The notes under the pieces were generated by a model, which was not told where the DNA came from, did not search any database, and worked only from the letters and a program-made list of their open reading frames with translations. 6,330 bases of DNA from a bacterium (GTDB taxonomy: Bacteria > Verrucomicrobiota > Verrucomicrobiae > Limisphaerales > J093): assembly GCA_021839785.1 (NCBI GenBank), contig JAKCAB010000172.1, positions 1 through 6,330 on the forward strand. Reading direction: 5' to 3'. The position numbers and the translations under genes were made by a program. The stretch's first letter is position 1, and each line of letters starts with the position of its first letter. Of this stretch, positions 5,966 to 6,330 are shown piece by piece.

Positions 5966-6330
5966 ACCTTTCCTTGAAATGGCTCGCCGCTGCGACCGTT
6001 GGTGCGGTGGCGCTGTGGGTTTTCGCGGCCGATGGACCCGCCGACAAAGCTCACAAGCTCACCACCATCAGCCCGCGCAAGTTCGCCGACTCGCTGCACG
6101 CGGTCATCGCCGCCGACCGGGAAGCCTACGCCCGCTTGGTGGTCGAACGCCTCGCGGTTGACGCCGGGCAAATGAAGGTCAGCCAGGAATGGCGGACCGA
6201 GAACTGCCTGCCGACGCACGCGCAGTTGTTGCGCGAGGCGGCGATCACCATTCAGGAGCGCGGTGCCGAGTTCTCGTACACGCTGCGCAGCCTCTGGCCC
6301 ATCAATCCCAACCACGGTCCCCAAACCGAT
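5962..6330 (+). CDS. Probable Tll0287-like (DUF3365) haem-binding protein, N-terminal part only
   Basis: The frame is open from the ATG at 5962 to the window end: 123 residues, C-terminus missing. Residues 1-23 form a signal peptide or membrane anchor (Lys6, then a Trp/Ala/Val-rich stretch, 'VFAADG'). The mature part begins 'SPRKFADSLHAVIAADREAYARLVVERL' in sense (residues 37-64, helical). It continues through 'EWRTENCLPTHAQLLREAA' (77-94) and a segment ending 'YTLRSLWPINPNHGP' (106-120). This arrangement, a long helix, a 'LP-x-x-A-Q-x-L-R' element and 'LRSLWPINP', is what I recall of Tll0287-like/DUF3365 periplasmic haem-sensor domains in Verrucomicrobia. Those carry a C-x-x-C-H haem motif further on, which would lie outside this window. 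The family call rests on pattern recall without the diagnostic motif. The gene is probably co-transcribed and perhaps translationally coupled with the UnbV gene. Confidence 0.6.
   Translation, partial: MNLSLKWLAAATVGAVALWVFAADGPADKAHKLTTISPRKFADSLHAVIAADREAYARLVVERLAVDAGQMKVSQEWRTENCLPTHAQLLREAAITIQERGAEFSYTLRSLWPINPNHGPQTD

Noticed and set aside
4467..6047. A 526-codon open frame on the minus strand, antisense to the UnbV gene
   Set aside because: Its low-complexity Val/Ala/Glu-rich translation is the reverse reading of the repeated D-x-D-x-D-G codons; the plus-strand frame has a complete, recognisable domain architecture.

Overview
The window is GC-rich and gene-dense. It holds five protein genes plus one candidate mini-ORF, and no tRNA, rRNA, CRISPR array or recognisable transposase. 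The protein set is an H-X9-DG prepilin-like protein, a PQQ-like propeller opening with an 'FRGPNGTG' motif, an FG-GAP/VCBS protein with a C-terminal ASPIC/UnbV domain, a PD40-repeat protein and a probable Tll0287-like (DUF3365) protein. This is typical of Verrucomicrobiota, especially Pedosphaera/Limisphaerales-type genomes, and is also seen in Planctomycetes. The assignment rests on protein style alone. Nearly all start codons lack a Shine-Dalgarno sequence.

Layout. From 1813 leftwards off the window edge (minus strand) runs a secreted protein of at least 604 residues with about ten PD40/TolB-like propeller repeats; its C-terminus is outside. A 144-bp divergent intergenic region (1814-1957) separates it from a plus-strand prepilin-like gene (1958-2860), which ends in a good intrinsic terminator (2895-2928). 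Three plus-strand genes follow at close spacing: a secreted PQQ-like beta-propeller (2966-4216), a secreted seven-repeat FG-GAP/UnbV protein (4248-5927), and the N-terminal part of a probable Tll0287-like haem-binding protein (from 5962, cut by the window end).

The most interesting part is the divergent intergenic region. Each gene is preceded by a sigma-54-type -24/-12 element with the exact GG-N10-GC spacing. The two face outward at almost the same distance from their start codons and share 11 identical bases that form a perfect inverted repeat. This predicts that the prepilin-like gene and the PD40 gene are co-regulated by RpoN and an enhancer-binding activator.

A second notable spot is the UnbV to Tll0287-like junction. 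A 13-codon ORF has the clearest Shine-Dalgarno in the window and is joined to both neighbours by ATGA stop/start overlaps, a possible translational-coupling relay.

All five main proteins look exported, and three are different kinds of beta-propeller. The region therefore probably serves the cell envelope or periplasm (surface appendage or secretion, extracellular binding, possibly redox sensing). No enzyme activity can be assigned from the sequence.
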